A DNA stretch of 64,000 nucleotides, taken from Larus michahellis (lineage: Eukaryota; Chordata; Aves; Charadriiformes; Laridae). Under the pieces are notes generated by a model, which saw only the letters and a list, made by a program, of their open reading frames with translations, was not told the origin of the DNA and ran no database searches. A program made the position numbers and the translations under genes. Positions 14,501 to 27,192 of this stretch are shown one piece after another. Within the stretch, counting starts at the first letter, position 1. Each line of letters begins with the position of its first letter. The DNA lies in contig NC_133896.1 in NCBI RefSeq assembly GCF_964199755.1, positions 103,074,301 to 103,138,300 on the forward strand, read 5' to 3'.

Positions 14501-17500
14501 AGGAGATCTGTGTGCAGCGCACGTTGCCACACTAGAGAGCCTCGCAGGCTCCTCAGGGCAGGTTCACATTATGCCTTTGAGCATGGAGTGAACCAAAAGG
14601 ATCCACATCTGAAGTAGCTAAATGTTACTCTGCTTATGGTCTGGAAAATATCATTATGCAGAAATATCCCAGAAGTTTCCATTTTACCTTCTAGCTGCTC
14701 CTGTGCTGTATTCATCCCATCGAACTGCAGGCTGTTAACTCTATTGAGGTACCCAGATTTAGGAATGCACTTGCCCTGTGCTGCCCTCATATAAGGTGCA
14801 CTCAGCTCTGAATTGCCCTCTGGAGGTATCACCCACCCCCTCTTCCTAGGACCTGGCTGAGGTGTCCCACTCTGCGAGGCTCCAGGCGAAAGCACTTTGG
14901 GACGCCAAACACAGGCTCCACTGAGTCAGCACAGTCAGGCTCAACATGAAAAACAACCTCTGCTCTGCTTTTCTCGTTTGTACTTCACCACCTTTTCTAA
15001 AGAGACGGGGAATTAGAGTGTAGTGGACAATTTAATAGTTGATGGATGTGATGGGAGAGATATCTCGCTTCCCGCTGGCTGCTTCTGACATGATGATAGC
15101 ATGAAAGGTATTTATAGGGCTACAAAGATACTGTGTACAAACTCATTAACGTCTGATGCTTTCAAAGTATTCTGTCAAAAAAAGTAAAATACAAGTTATG
15201 GATCTCAATGTCACTGTAACTTGGCCTTTTATTGCTGTAAGTTATTTGATTTTTTTTTATATAAAAAGGCAGTTGCTGCCCTCAAATTGCCACTGCTACT
15301 GTATCTGAAGTTAACTTTCACACCTTTAATCTTTTCTATTTGATGTATTTCTTCAGTGGTGAATTCTAACCAGTCTGCTGTGTTGAGCTCTGGCCAGGCG
15401 GCTGTGTGTCTGCGAGATGGTATTTGCATACAATAGTATGGAGAAATCTAAATTAATCAGGGAACAAAATCCATTAGAGATGGTCTGCACAGTAAAATGA
15501 GCTGTACAACCCATCTATGTTTACAGCGCTTTGGATGTGAACCTAAGCTTTTCCTTTCTGATGGAGAGGTCTATTACTTGTCTTGATAACTCCCTCTTTC
15601 ACGCAGACCTCAAGATAAAGCCCCACAAGCTGTGTTTATGAAAAGCCCTTTCTCAAGCGGTATCTTTGCACAATGTAATGTCCCACAGCGTACACTGACA
15701 GAGCACCATTGCTCAGAAATGGCATCAAATGGGAGCAGAGGACCACACAGGGACCTCTGGCTGGAATGGCAGAGAAGGTGAGGGAGCCGATTCTCCTCCA
15801 TTTATTCCCAAGGGTATGCTCTCTTTCTCTGAAACATGTACTCTAAGTTAGGACTTGTAATTAGAAAAAACTGCTGCCAGGTTTTGCAGTCCCTTTCTTA
15901 TATCATAGAAACGGAGAGTTAGAGATGTGCATGCAGAGGAACTCAGCACTAAGAAGAGACCTCCCTGTGATCCTTCTGCTTTCCCAAAAGGCACCCCGTT
16001 GACTTATCTGAAAGGGTCTGTAAACTCGGAGCAGTCACGAAGAGATTTTTCACACTGACAGCAAGAAGAGAAGATTTAAGGGCTGTAGTCCTTGCCTAGG
16101 CATTCATTTTGACTCATGGTCTCGGGTGAGGCCGTTCAAAAGCAAGTTCCCACCTTACAAAGTGAAGAAAGCAATATTTACCAGTGGGAAGGGCAAAAGG
16201 TGTAATTAATGAGCCTGGTTGGATTTGGCCTCAAAATGTCTGCAGGACATAATGGCAAATGAAATGTTTGTAGAAAGGGCCGTCTTGAATTCTGCTGGCA
16301 GTGGCGAAGCTGGGGAAGGTGATGGAGCAGCTGCCGGGCCGGAGCAGGGAGGTGGCCGGGACTGAGCTGTTCTTGATTTTTCTCCTGTACTCCGAGCTGT
16401 CAGTCGGGGAGAAGGGATGAAAAGTCCATTTGGATCTTTAAACACCTTTGAGCTGGAAAAATTGCTGTTGAGAAGGAATTGTGTACACCTTGCCGTGCTG
16501 TTTAAACACCTGGGCTGAAACCGGGGCTGCCTTATGTCAAACACAGTGTGGTGCACATGTAGCCATGAGGGAGGAGGAGGAGGGAGAAAGCAGGATGAGA
16601 AACCTCCTTCCCCTCTCCTCCTTATGCAGAAGAGACAGTGCTGCAAGCAGGCAAGAAACATGGTAGCAAAGGGTGGGAAGGGGAGAGGGGGGAAGCAGGG
16701 GGTTGCTGAAAAAGCCCAGTGGGGGTCCCACCACCACCTCAGTGCCCTGTCCCCTGCCACGATGCCCACCCAGCCCCTGCCACCCACTCTTCCAAGCCTC
16801 TGTGAGGTGCCGTGGTCAAAGTTGCCTGCCGACTACGGAGTCATTAGTGCCATTTTCAAAGAAGTTCAAAACCAAAACACAAGGACAAAGTGGGAGTTTC
16901 TCGGCCAAGTAAACCTGAAAGGTTAGTTTACTCTTTAATGAAATTCCTGCTTCAAAGTCTCCTTCTCTTTTTCACTGGGGAGCAGCGCTTTCTTTAAGCA
17001 ATGTTTAGAGGACACCAGTCTGCAAGGGTAATCATCCTTGCCTCTGGCAGGAAGCGCTCGCGCACTAGCATTTCTGAAAAGGCTCTCTTTGTGAATAATT
17101 GAATTTGTCTCTGGAGTTCAAGATTTCTTTTTCTGTGGGACTGGCTGCAGCTCTGCTTCTTCCTTAGGTGCAGCTTACTGTAATTGAGGCAGAAGAATTG
17201 TATTGCAGCCAAGGGTTTTGTGAGCATGACACGTAATAGGGGTGATTGCCATGGAAGAGAGTCATTTGTAGTGCTAAAAAAATGCCTCCTCCAGTGGCAA
17301 ACGGATCTGCAGGAAATAATTAGAGGGCCCCCCACTGCCACCCCTCACTCCCACCCAAGGAGAAAAACATTAATGTCACATGAAGCAGCAGAGGTGTCCC
17401 TGAGCCCTGAGGGGAAGAACCCCACCAGGGACCCATCCTGGGCGATGCTCAGAGCCCATCGGTTCCTGCCAGTGCCTGGGACGCAGGGGAGGACCAACCA

Positions 17501-17750
17501 GGCCAGCTGCTTGTCCAGCCCAAAAGAGAACGTTGTGGTTCCCATATCCCCTGACAACGTGTGTGTCTTGCCTGGGCAGAGCTTCTTTTCCTTTCAAACT
17601 TCCCAGCCTTGCAGTGGTTTCTGGCCCTCTCTGGAAAGGCACGTGGAGAGTGATGGAAAAACTTGTGCATCTTGACTCTGAGAAAAATATCCCTACAGCT
17701 GCCCTACCAAGAAAAAGCCCATTACAGATGTGTACTCCCTCCTGCTACTG

Positions 17751-17808
17751 AGGACATGTGTTGGTACCTCTGCTGCCCCAGGACATGCATCAGTACCTCC
17801 TCTCATCC
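17751..17808 (+). repeat. Degenerate 29-bp tandem duplication
   Basis: Two adjacent 29-base units share 'aggacatg' at the start and 'gtacctc' in the middle and differ at about a third of positions. It looks like an old small tandem duplication. Confidence 0.6.
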
Positions 17809-20450
17809 CCGCCATCCTTAACCTGGTGTATAACATCCCGCCGTGGCACCTACCAAGCTGCCGGTAAGTAACTTTTCAGGAAAGGGGTGGCAGGTGAGGA
17901 ACATCTTGTAATAATCTGCACTGCTGTGAGTGGGACCTCGTGTCCAGCTCCAGGGAAAAGCAAGCTGAGATAAGCGGCGCATCTCAGAAGTGGTTTTTGA
18001 TGCTGTATGCAGAGGCAGGACTTAGCTATTCACACACATGAATGTCAGCAGCAGGGTGAATGACTGTTTTTTCAGACTTTGGGCTAAGGTAGGAATTGGG
18101 GCAAAAGACAGCTCTGAAGCAAACAAAAATCCATTGAGCTGGGAGGTTTCTTTCTTGTCTGTCTTTTGTCACGAAGCGCAGCAACAACACTGGGTGGCTG
18201 CATTCAGCCAACACAATGTGACATGGAAGCAGTATATTTTTAGGATGTTATTTTTTGCGGGGAAACAAATTCTGAGGGCAAGACATAGCGCTCTAGTAAC
18301 TCAAACAAGCTGCTCAGGGATTTCTGTGGCTATTGAATATACCACATAGCACGTGGGCTGTCTTGTTGAATTGCAATGGATGTTTCAGATCAATAAAGAG
18401 GCTCATTTGAGATTTTTTTTTTTTCCCCATGTTACACAAAATACATTCTCTCGTGGTACAAAGCTTGCATGAACTGATCATCGGGAGAAGCTAAGGTAAC
18501 TGCACTCATGAATGAAAGCCCAAATTCTAGACCCAAGTCCGATTTTCTTGGATGTTAGCCTTTGCAGATAATCTCTGGGTTCCTTGTGGTCCCTGCTCTG
18601 AACTGGAAAAGAGAACATATACCTTTAATATTTTTACTCCTGTGGCTGTCGACTACAATGGCTTGAATATTCTGTTCATCCTCAACTTCAGGTCTTCTTG
18701 ATCCTCGGAGACAGGTATTCTTCTGTCAGGCTTCTGAGTGACAAGCAGATATTTCATCCCCAGGGAGTATTCTCTCAGCAGTAACCCAGGCATCCAGCGT
18801 ATCTACCACGGCTGCTTTTACTGCGTTTCCTCAGGTAGGGGAGCAAGGCAAACAAAAAGGGAGCCATGAAGCAACACTTATCCTCCAAGACGTGTCTGGA
18901 GGCCTGACCGTAGCCTGGCCAGCACGACCAACTGCTCCTGCTGGAAGCGTTAGCCTGATTAAATGTGCTACCAAAAGATTGCACGTGCACAAATTAGGGA
19001 AGTGATATAGATGCTGTTTGCATTTTGCATCTGGTAGTGCATAAAATAGGGAAATGACCAGTGCGGTTTTTCTTTTTTACCTTGAACTCTGTGCCTTCGC
19101 TGGACTTACGGGGATCTCCATGGCCAGCAAAAGTCGATACTTGGGGAGGAAATGGAAAACACTTGGGAAGAAAATTGCAGGTGGTGACTGTCAGTTTCCA
19201 TAGGCCTTGCCTAAGCAGCAGGCAGGGGTGCCATAAAAGAAAGGGGCTGACAGAGGCACCCAGGCCCCCTAGGAATGCTTTCAGGAGAGAAATGTCAGGG
19301 TCTGGACCACCCAAAGATAGACGCGCTACCCAAGGGAGACGGCGGCTGGTGGAGAGAGATGTGCGTTTAAGGGACTGTGTCACCCAGGCCACTCGCTTTC
19401 TCTGCTCTGGTGGAGGCGCTGTAATCAGCTCTCCCTGGAGTCAAAGGGTGGATTGTCCTCGGGCCCCCAGGGAAGGAGCTATGGGGGCAACCAGGTTCCT
19501 GCCCAGCTGGGCTTCCAAATTCCCATCCATCTCAGGAAGAGCCGGCAGGTAATGTCCGCTCATGTTGTGTACGTGGGGTGTCCTGCCCTGCTCTTTTAGT
19601 TTTGGGGAAAGAAGTGTGATAAGCAAGAACTCAAACCTGTTGTCTTGCTGAAAAGATGCCAGCAGCAGGTCCAATTTGCATAAGACCTGCCTGCAATGAG
19701 ATGCTTGGCTGGCAGGTGTATGCCTAGTTTATGGAAATGCAGTATGCTTCAAGGACAGCTCAGAAAGATTTGCAGGTGACCTGCAATAAAGACGGGTCAC
19801 GGGACTGGCTGGAGCCACGCGCCAGCACCAAAGCTACCAGCTGAACGGAGCGAGGTACGGGGGTTAACCGCACCAAGTGATGCTGTCATGTCTGATGCTG
19901 TAGTTCTTCATCCTGCAGAAAATAATTAATGGTGTCCTTCTCAGAAAAAAAAAATAATTTAAAAAGTTAATCTGGAAAACTCTCAATTCACTCTATTTTA
20001 ATTTAGGGGAATTGCATTTGTTACTTTGTTGTTTTCTTAAAAGATAGTGAGTGTAGAGAGTCTGAAATAGTGTATTTGAGCTATTTTGGAATAACATGTG
20101 AAGGAAATGAAGCAGGGAAAAAAAAAAAAGTCAGGTTTTTTGTATGCTACGTACCAGATATTCAACTTTAGACACCTGACAAGTTTTCAAGAGAGTTTAA
20201 CCCAGTAAAGTGCTTACTCTGAGCTTATCTGAAAAGTCAAAGAAATAAAAAAAGAAAAATAGTCCTGAACATGGGCTTGCAGTATAGGTAGTGTTTTCAA
20301 CATAAAGGTTTCACAAGATGTACTAATTCTATTGCTCTGGCAGGAAACTGAGGCTTTCACATTTAATGAAGCGTTTCTTTGAAGTCACGCTGAAATGATG
20401 ATTGTGACTGTGTTGCACATCTGCCTGTCTGCACAGGGCAGACCGTTTCG

Positions 20451-20457
20451 ACTTCCT
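20451..20457 (-). promoter_or_regulatory. ETS-like motif near CD96 start
   Basis: 'acttcct' (AGGAAGT on the minus strand) is a good ETS-family core about 70 bases upstream of the CD96 ATG. ETS factors commonly drive TATA-less lymphoid promoters. No TATA box is evident between here and the ATG. The transcription start is unknown, so promoter function is inference from one short motif. Confidence 0.25.
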
Positions 20458-20523
20458 TTTCCGAGACGCTGCCGGGTGCAGGCCGAGAGCACCACATATT
20501 TACCAAAACTTCATCCAGCGAAG

Positions 20524-20581
20524 ATGGAAAAAAGGTGGCTCTTCTCCCTCTTTTCTTTGCTCTTGGTGCCCAGCGTTGGAG
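20524..20581 (+). CDS. CD96: CD96 exon 1, signal peptide
   Basis: Encodes MEKRWLFSLFSLLLVPSVG, a typical leader with a basic N-terminus and hydrophobic core, similar to the human MEKKW start. The ATG context (gcgaagATGg, A at -3 and G at +4) is strong. The donor is g|gtaagc, phase 1. An in-frame ATG lies upstream at 20,395 but would add 43 mostly polar, basic residues before the leader, so 20,524 is preferred. The following intron (3.45 kb) holds a CT/CA microsatellite and a CR1 copy. Confidence 0.92.
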
Positions 20582-23500
20582 GTAAGCCTGTCAGACAGAT
20601 GCCTTGACTCAGCTTGCGGTGGAGGGTGGCGAGGGGCAGGGCGGCATGTGCAGGTGGAGGCTGGTGTGTCTCACCAGGGCAAGCTGTAGCTACTGGTAAT
20701 GACTTCTTGTTTCCTGACAACTTTCGAATAATCCTAGTTATAATGTGCAGCTAGTAAGGAGTAAATGGCTTGTGCTGACTAGCAGGTGAGTTTATTCAAA
20801 ATGCCTAGCCTGTTTTCACCAGAATAATCACTGAGATGAGCTCACTTGTATTTAAGGCAACATGCGCCCATCTCCAATGGGCAAAAAGGAAAACCGCTGT
20901 TAAAGAGCAAAAAAAATCTCTCTCTCTCACACACACACATGCCTGTGTATGAAGGAAGAGAAAGAGTTGAAACACTTACAGGCAAGGATAAAAGGTATAC
21001 AGCTGCAACCCCTTAAATAGATGCTTCCCTTCCTGTTCCCCACCCAGCCCTACACGCTACATCAAAGGCTTGAGGAACAGGTTTGTCATTGGGAGTAAAA
21101 CTTTCAGAAAAGTTGAGTAAGGAGAACTGCATCCCCATCAGAGGGAGTTTAAATCAAAAACCAAGAAAAAGCCTGATGCTTACAACCCCCTCCCTGCCCC
21201 CAACAGGCTGACCATGCTGAATGCAGGAGTACTTATTACCAGCTAGGAAGAATTTCGTAGGCTACGCCTTTTTCCAGTTAAGAAAGGAAAAAGTTCATGT
21301 ATTGGATTGGCGTGGTAAGATGCATCTCAAAACTGGCATAGGCTGTTCCTACTTTCTGTATCATTGAGGCAAACTGGATTTTAAAAGAAAGAAAAATATT
21401 TCATATGTGTATTCATAGAAAATAAAAGTTCTCAAATGCAAAGAAAGAACTAGAGGCTTTAAGACATGCACATGCAGGAAAGCAATATTATTTAGGGAAA
21501 AAAAGGACTGCTGGGGTTTTTTTTCCCTGAGGATGTAATCCTCACTGAAGTCACTCAAAGGGGAAAGAGGACACCACCATGCCTTTTGTGGACACCAGAC
21601 ATCTAAATGTCTGGGAGTTACTCTATTAAATTTCAAATGGAGCACGAGTATGGGCTAATGGACAGCATTTGATTTGGAAAAATAAAGTTAGCATAAAATG
21701 AGACTAATTATATTGAGATGATAGCAAAAATTAAGAATGTTTTTGCATGAAAGGGTTTCAGTTAAAATAACCTACTGTTAGGCTACTAACAACCAACACA
21801 AATGTTTCTACGTATGTAACTTTTTCATCTTAATGTAAAAATTCGAGTAATTCTTGGTAGGCATTCTTTACATGGTTCTTTGACAGCATCAGTATGAATA
21901 TGAGAGATAACTCGCTAGCTGTACTTTGCCTGCTAGTCTTATCACAAGATTGCTAATCACTTTTTACTTAACTTTTACTGATGCAAAACTTGCAGTGAAA
22001 TCAGTGAGTGTTTGCTATAATAAGCTCCTTGGACTGACAAAAATAATTTTCGGTAATTTTTCTCACAGCACTTATCACTCAGGCTTATTTTTATTTACCT
22101 TCTTACATCACCTCATCTCTTGGAAGTCAATTAAAAGATGACTAGAGCATGAATGGACCTGCTGGAACGGGTCCAGTGGAGGGCCACAAAGATGACGAGA
22201 GGGCTGGAACACCTATGCTATGAGGGCAGGCTGAGAGAGTTGGGGTTGTTCAGCCTGCAGAAGAGAAGGCTCCAGGGAGACCTTATAGCGGCCCTCCAGT
22301 ACCTCAAGGGGGCCTACAGGAAGGACGGGGAGGGACTCTTTATCAGGGAGTGTAATGATAGGACACGGGGTAACAGCTTCAAACTGAAAGAGGGGAGATT
22401 TAGATTGGATCTCAGGAAGAAATTCTTAACTCTGAGGGTGGTGAGACACTGGAATGGGTTGCCCAGAGAAGTTGTGGATGCCCCATCCCTGGAAATGTTC
22501 AAGGCCAGGCTGGATGGGGCTTTGAGCAACCTGGTCTAGTGGGAGGTGTCCCTGCCCATGGCAGAGGGGTTGGAACTAGGTGATCTTTAAGGTCCCTTCC
22601 AACCCAAACCATTCTATGATTCAGTGATTCTGTGATTCTGCGTATGCACAGCAATAAAACACAGAGATTAACATTGGCCATGGCCATTCAGTACCTTTGT
22701 TCTCCATGCACCTAGTCTCTATGTGTTCATGTCACACTTCAGAGGTTAGGTACCAAATCTCAGACAGCTCTGCAGGGATGTGGAACTCTGCCCTTGTTCT
22801 TCCCTGCCAAACTGGAGCAGCGGGTACACCAGGTCCCTGTCTCGCTCCCAGCTGAGCTGCCAGAGCGTGGGGTACATTGTCCCCCCTGCTGGAACCGTCA
22901 AGTCTACCTGGACCCTGGCAGGGCATCCCCTGGCTCAGGTGCCCCGGACCCTTTTACCACACAGCAAAGCAGAAGTCAGAGCAAAGAAATTGGTACCTGC
23001 TTTTTTCAAGTAAAGAAGGTGAGTGGTGTGTGCTTGCTGCCGCGGGGAGTCAGCAGTACGGCTGGTGGGGCTGTGGGGCAAATTCCCAAAGCAAATTTAC
23101 AGTGGTGTTTTGATACACAAGGAGCGTAAAAGCCAATGAAGATGAGGGGTGACAAGTTCATCCCTAAGAACATTTGCACAAACTCATTTTTTCTGGGGAC
23201 CCACATGTCCTTTTGAAAAAGGTCCTTTTTGTGTATGGCTCTGTGGGTGTGATGGATTAGTTCTCTCCCTACAACCCCCCCATCCATAAATTCTTCTTCT
23301 CCTTGAGCCTGTCAGTGCCCTGCGTACAGGGGTTAGGGGACTGCAAGCCTCTTGTTCATAGGAGGGAGAGAAATCAATTTTACTACAGCAAGTCGTACAG
23401 GCTCACGTTGAAAGCTCCTTCATTTCACCAACCCGTTACTGCTTTATATGGCACACTAACGACTGCCAACATGCTTTATGAAATTAATTGAGGAAGAAAC

Positions 23501-26500
23501 CATACCTAACGGGACAGCTCACTCTGACACTGAAACAGACAATCATTTAGGCCATGCAGAAGCTGTTTAATAACATGGAGGTAAAAGAACAGCTTTCTCT
23601 GTTGAAGCAGCAAAGGCAATGGCAGTGGGCAGGGGGAACAGTGTGGGGCAGAATTAGCCAGCAGGGATAGCTCATTTGTTCTTGCAAAAAGAGCTGGGGG
23701 ATAAGTGGCCCCAGCTTCTGCTTTATTTATATCACTTTAAAGGTTTCCGTTTTCAGAGAGGTCCTCAGAGTTACCATTTCTTTCGCACGAGCGCAACAGG
23801 AGCTCTGCACCCTCTTCCAGAGGAGCGTCTGTTTGCTCTCCAGGTTCTCTCTCCACAGTTTGTACTGGCAGAGATCTGCTGTAAAGCTCCTCACTGGAAA
23901 GCCTGTTGTCACAGTTGTAGGGTCTTCGTGGTTGTCTGTGGCTAAGGCACCAAAGCATGTCAAAGATGGCTTAGGAGAAAGCTTTCTTTAAACATTACTT
24001 GTGCAGAAAATGGTCCTCTTTTTGTTTCTAAGGCCAGCCTGAAGACGTCATTACTCAAACAGAAGTGGTCCACGTTTTGCCAGGTACTGACGTGACCCTG
24101 ATGTGCACCTTCCCAAAACCACTCGCCACCTACATTATACAGACACAATGGTCCAAGACTGATGACAACCAGCTTACCAGAATAGCTGTTTATCACCCTG
24201 TTTATGGCACCCATTACTTCACGTTTCCTGAGGCTTCTTACAACTTTTCGGTGTCCTTCAGCATGAGGAAGTGCTGCGACTGGGATGCTACGGAGGTGTT
24301 GTGTTCTCCCAATCCAAACGTCACATCTGAGTGCAATCGCTGGGCTCTGCATCTGAAAAATGTTACCGTCTCTCTTAGCGGGCAGTATGAGTGCAGTTTT
24401 GCTACTTACCCTTTTGGGACAAAGGCTGCAAAAATTCAACTTATTGTCAAGGCAGAAGGTAAGTGATTATGAATGAGATGTTGCTTTTTCATAACAGGGA
24501 CAAGGGAAGGGGCAGTGGAATATCAGGTTAAGTGACCATTTCTTGGTCGGTGATGGTGACTTGTTTGGGGTTCGCAATGGTGCCACTGAATGCCGCTGTC
24601 TACACAGTTTCCTATTTACCAGGCACTCTTTAGCTGTTTTTATCCGGCTTCTGATTAGCAAACCTTATTTGTTTGGAGAAATATGAAGTTAAATAGCAAG
24701 GAAAAAAGGTGGTGAGATGGGCAGTTTCCACATTTTTCATTTTGGAGAAACAGGATGCAGAGAAGACTGGGCAAGCGGCTCAGGATATGGTGGGACCGAC
24801 GATGCTGGAACACCAAACTCCAGTGTGCTGCTGCTACAGGCTTGCAGTGCTGGCCACACAAAAGAGCAAAAAAAACCCCTTGTCTGGTTGAGGCTGAGGG
24901 ATGTCGTCTGCAGGGCGTGCTGGGTGTTAGCTCAATGGAGGGATCTGCATCCCCACCGTCAAAAACGAACTGGAGCAAAGCGGAGGATTGCTTAGGACGA
25001 ACATAGGAACGGAGACTTGGCTGCTTCTATCAGCCAAAAGGAAGCTGTAAAGCAGCATGACTGCTCTTGGTAAGTAAGCCTCAGGGGAGAGTGTGAACTC
25101 CAGGGAGGATATTTAAATTATCCTGGCAAAGGAACAAATGGGTTTAAATAGGATGTGAACGGATTTGACTACAAATTAAACAACGGTGGCAACCATTAGT
25201 GCAGCAACTTTGGGAACAGCTGTTTAATGCCAGCTGTGAGGGCAAAAGTCCAAATTGCCATGAAGATGGAGCTGGGCGGGGATGTTGGGCAAGCTGGGCA
25301 AGCTTGTTGTTGCGCACGTGGGAGACTGGATTTGACGACCCCAGGTTTCTGTTAACAAGCCAAGAAGGATTAAAATAAATGCAACAAACCTGGCACGGTT
25401 TCAGTTTGGAGCTGCGAGGCCAGCGTGCTCACCCTGCTTGCGCCCAGGGCTGTAGATGCAGCACGTGTTCAGGGGTTAGAGGAGGGGTGGGTGCAGGTGA
25501 CATAAGGGGTAGCAGAGGGCAGCAGAGCACTGGGGCAGCAGCACCCATTGGCACAGTGCTCCCACCGCCTCTTTGGCCTGCGTCCTGAGGCCGGACCAGT
25601 GGCAGGGGAGACATCGGTCCTCAGGTTGGATCACATCAGTCCCGCAGCAGAAGAAGCCTTGACTCCATGGGGTCGGGGACATGGCATGGCTCCTCAGCAG
25701 CCGCAGCAGCGGCCTGCCTCTGAAGATGGCTGGCAACTCTGGAGAAACAAACTCGGGTTCCCATGCAAGCCTCATACGCAGAGAGGTTTAACCCAAACTG
25801 CCATCTCACCTCCTGCTGGCCCCTGCATGGCAGTGCCTCCAAGCGTTTCGGTGCTATTATCCCAGAGTCACACCTCAGGGGCAGCGCAGCGGTACCTTCC
25901 TGCCCTGATGAAGCTGTAAAGGCAAAATTAGATCCGGCATCTCTGCAGGTCCCATAGAGGGTGGGTGTGTTTAAGCAGTACATGCTGGATAATTGTGTCA
26001 AGGACAAAGCTGCCACTTTACCTGCTGTACAGGCGTGTGCTGCGGGAATTTGAGAATTTTCCTACACTTCAGAGGGCAGAAGGGATGGATGAAGCAGAGA
26101 GGTACAAACAGTGCTGGTAACTGTGTGAAACCCTCCCATGCTTTTGTTCTTCATGGGATTTTTCTCTGGCTCTTCTTTAATACAGTAATAGTGCTAATCA
26201 GGCATTGCTCTTTTTCTCTTGCTGGTGTCCTTGATTGATACTAATGTGTTCAATGCCATTATTGATGTCTACATGCGAAACGTGGGCAGCTCTTGTTTAT
26301 ATCAGCATCATTGTGGCTTTTTTCAGCAAGTGCATGATGTAGCAAGCTGTGCTACTGATAACTGCTTGCTAGAGAGAACTAAGAAGTTTGGTTTGCAACA
26401 TACCTCTTGCAGACTTGTATTTTAAGGTAACCATATCTTTTCCAGTCAACTTCTTCCACTCCAAAGAAGGCCTTAATACAGCCTGCAGGTGGAATGGAGG

Positions 26501-27161
26501 AGGGTACTAGTCATTAATGGAGTACAGCTCCCAGCTATATCGAAGTGAAGTGAATCCAGATGGATTTAACTCGTAGATACTGCAAAAAGCCCGCAGAGCA
26601 GCAGGCTGACATAGGACTGACAAACACAGAGGGCCTTAGCCAACAGGCTGTTAATGGAGGTGGTAATCAAAGATGGGGGGAAAATAAGCAGCTGGGACAC
26701 TGACTGTGAGAACAGGCCTCTGCCGCAGACCGAGCTCCTGGGTGACTACTTATCTCTGTACTTGTCGTACGCTGCACAGCACTTTTGCATGGCAGCTTGT
26801 CCCAGCAAAATCTCCTGTGCAGTTTTCTTCCTGGGGAAGCTACAGATTTGCTTCCTTTGCCCTTTCTTTATCCTTTCTGCACTATCCAGCCCCTTTAGGG
26901 CTTGTGCACTCCGTGTCCCACTGCGATAGCCGGTGCTTTGCTCTGGTGGAGAGTGGAGACGAGCTGCTTCTGCCGCTGGGTCTCCCAGGCACCACTCTGG
27001 GTGCTGCCTTTCTTAATATCCCTGTGGCACCACCTGTGTGCTGGCAACTGTCACTCCGTGCTTGGGTGGCAGACAGAAAGGAAGTTACAGTCACCAGAAA
27101 GTCCCCACTGCCAAATAACCTAACAGCCTGGGACTGATAGATAGTCTTCCTCCCCTCAAGA

Positions 27162-27192
<31 letters not shown>

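Larger units (their letters stand above)
6548..20450. other. Intergenic DNA upstream of CD96
   Basis: About 13.9 kb without a supportable gene. Open frames of up to about 190 codons exist (for example antisense at 16,206-16,787), but they lack recognisable domains and lie in GC-richer or low-complexity DNA. The interval holds an A/C-rich tract, a perfect 34-bp tandem duplication and a degenerate 29-bp one. At about 16,200-17,230 there is a complex, repeat-free block with many TAATTA/ATTAAT-like motifs that could be regulatory. Any CD96 5' noncoding exon here would not be visible to me. Confidence 0.55.

Noticed and set aside
16206-16787. A 193-codon antisense open frame
   Set aside because: Composition is proline/phenylalanine/serine-rich and low-complexity, with overlapping frames on both strands. 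No family recognised, no splice partner.
27163-27189. The A27 run as a poly(A) tail of a processed pseudogene
   Set aside because: The preceding 300 bases resemble no coding or UTR sequence I know, and no flanking target-site duplication is evident.
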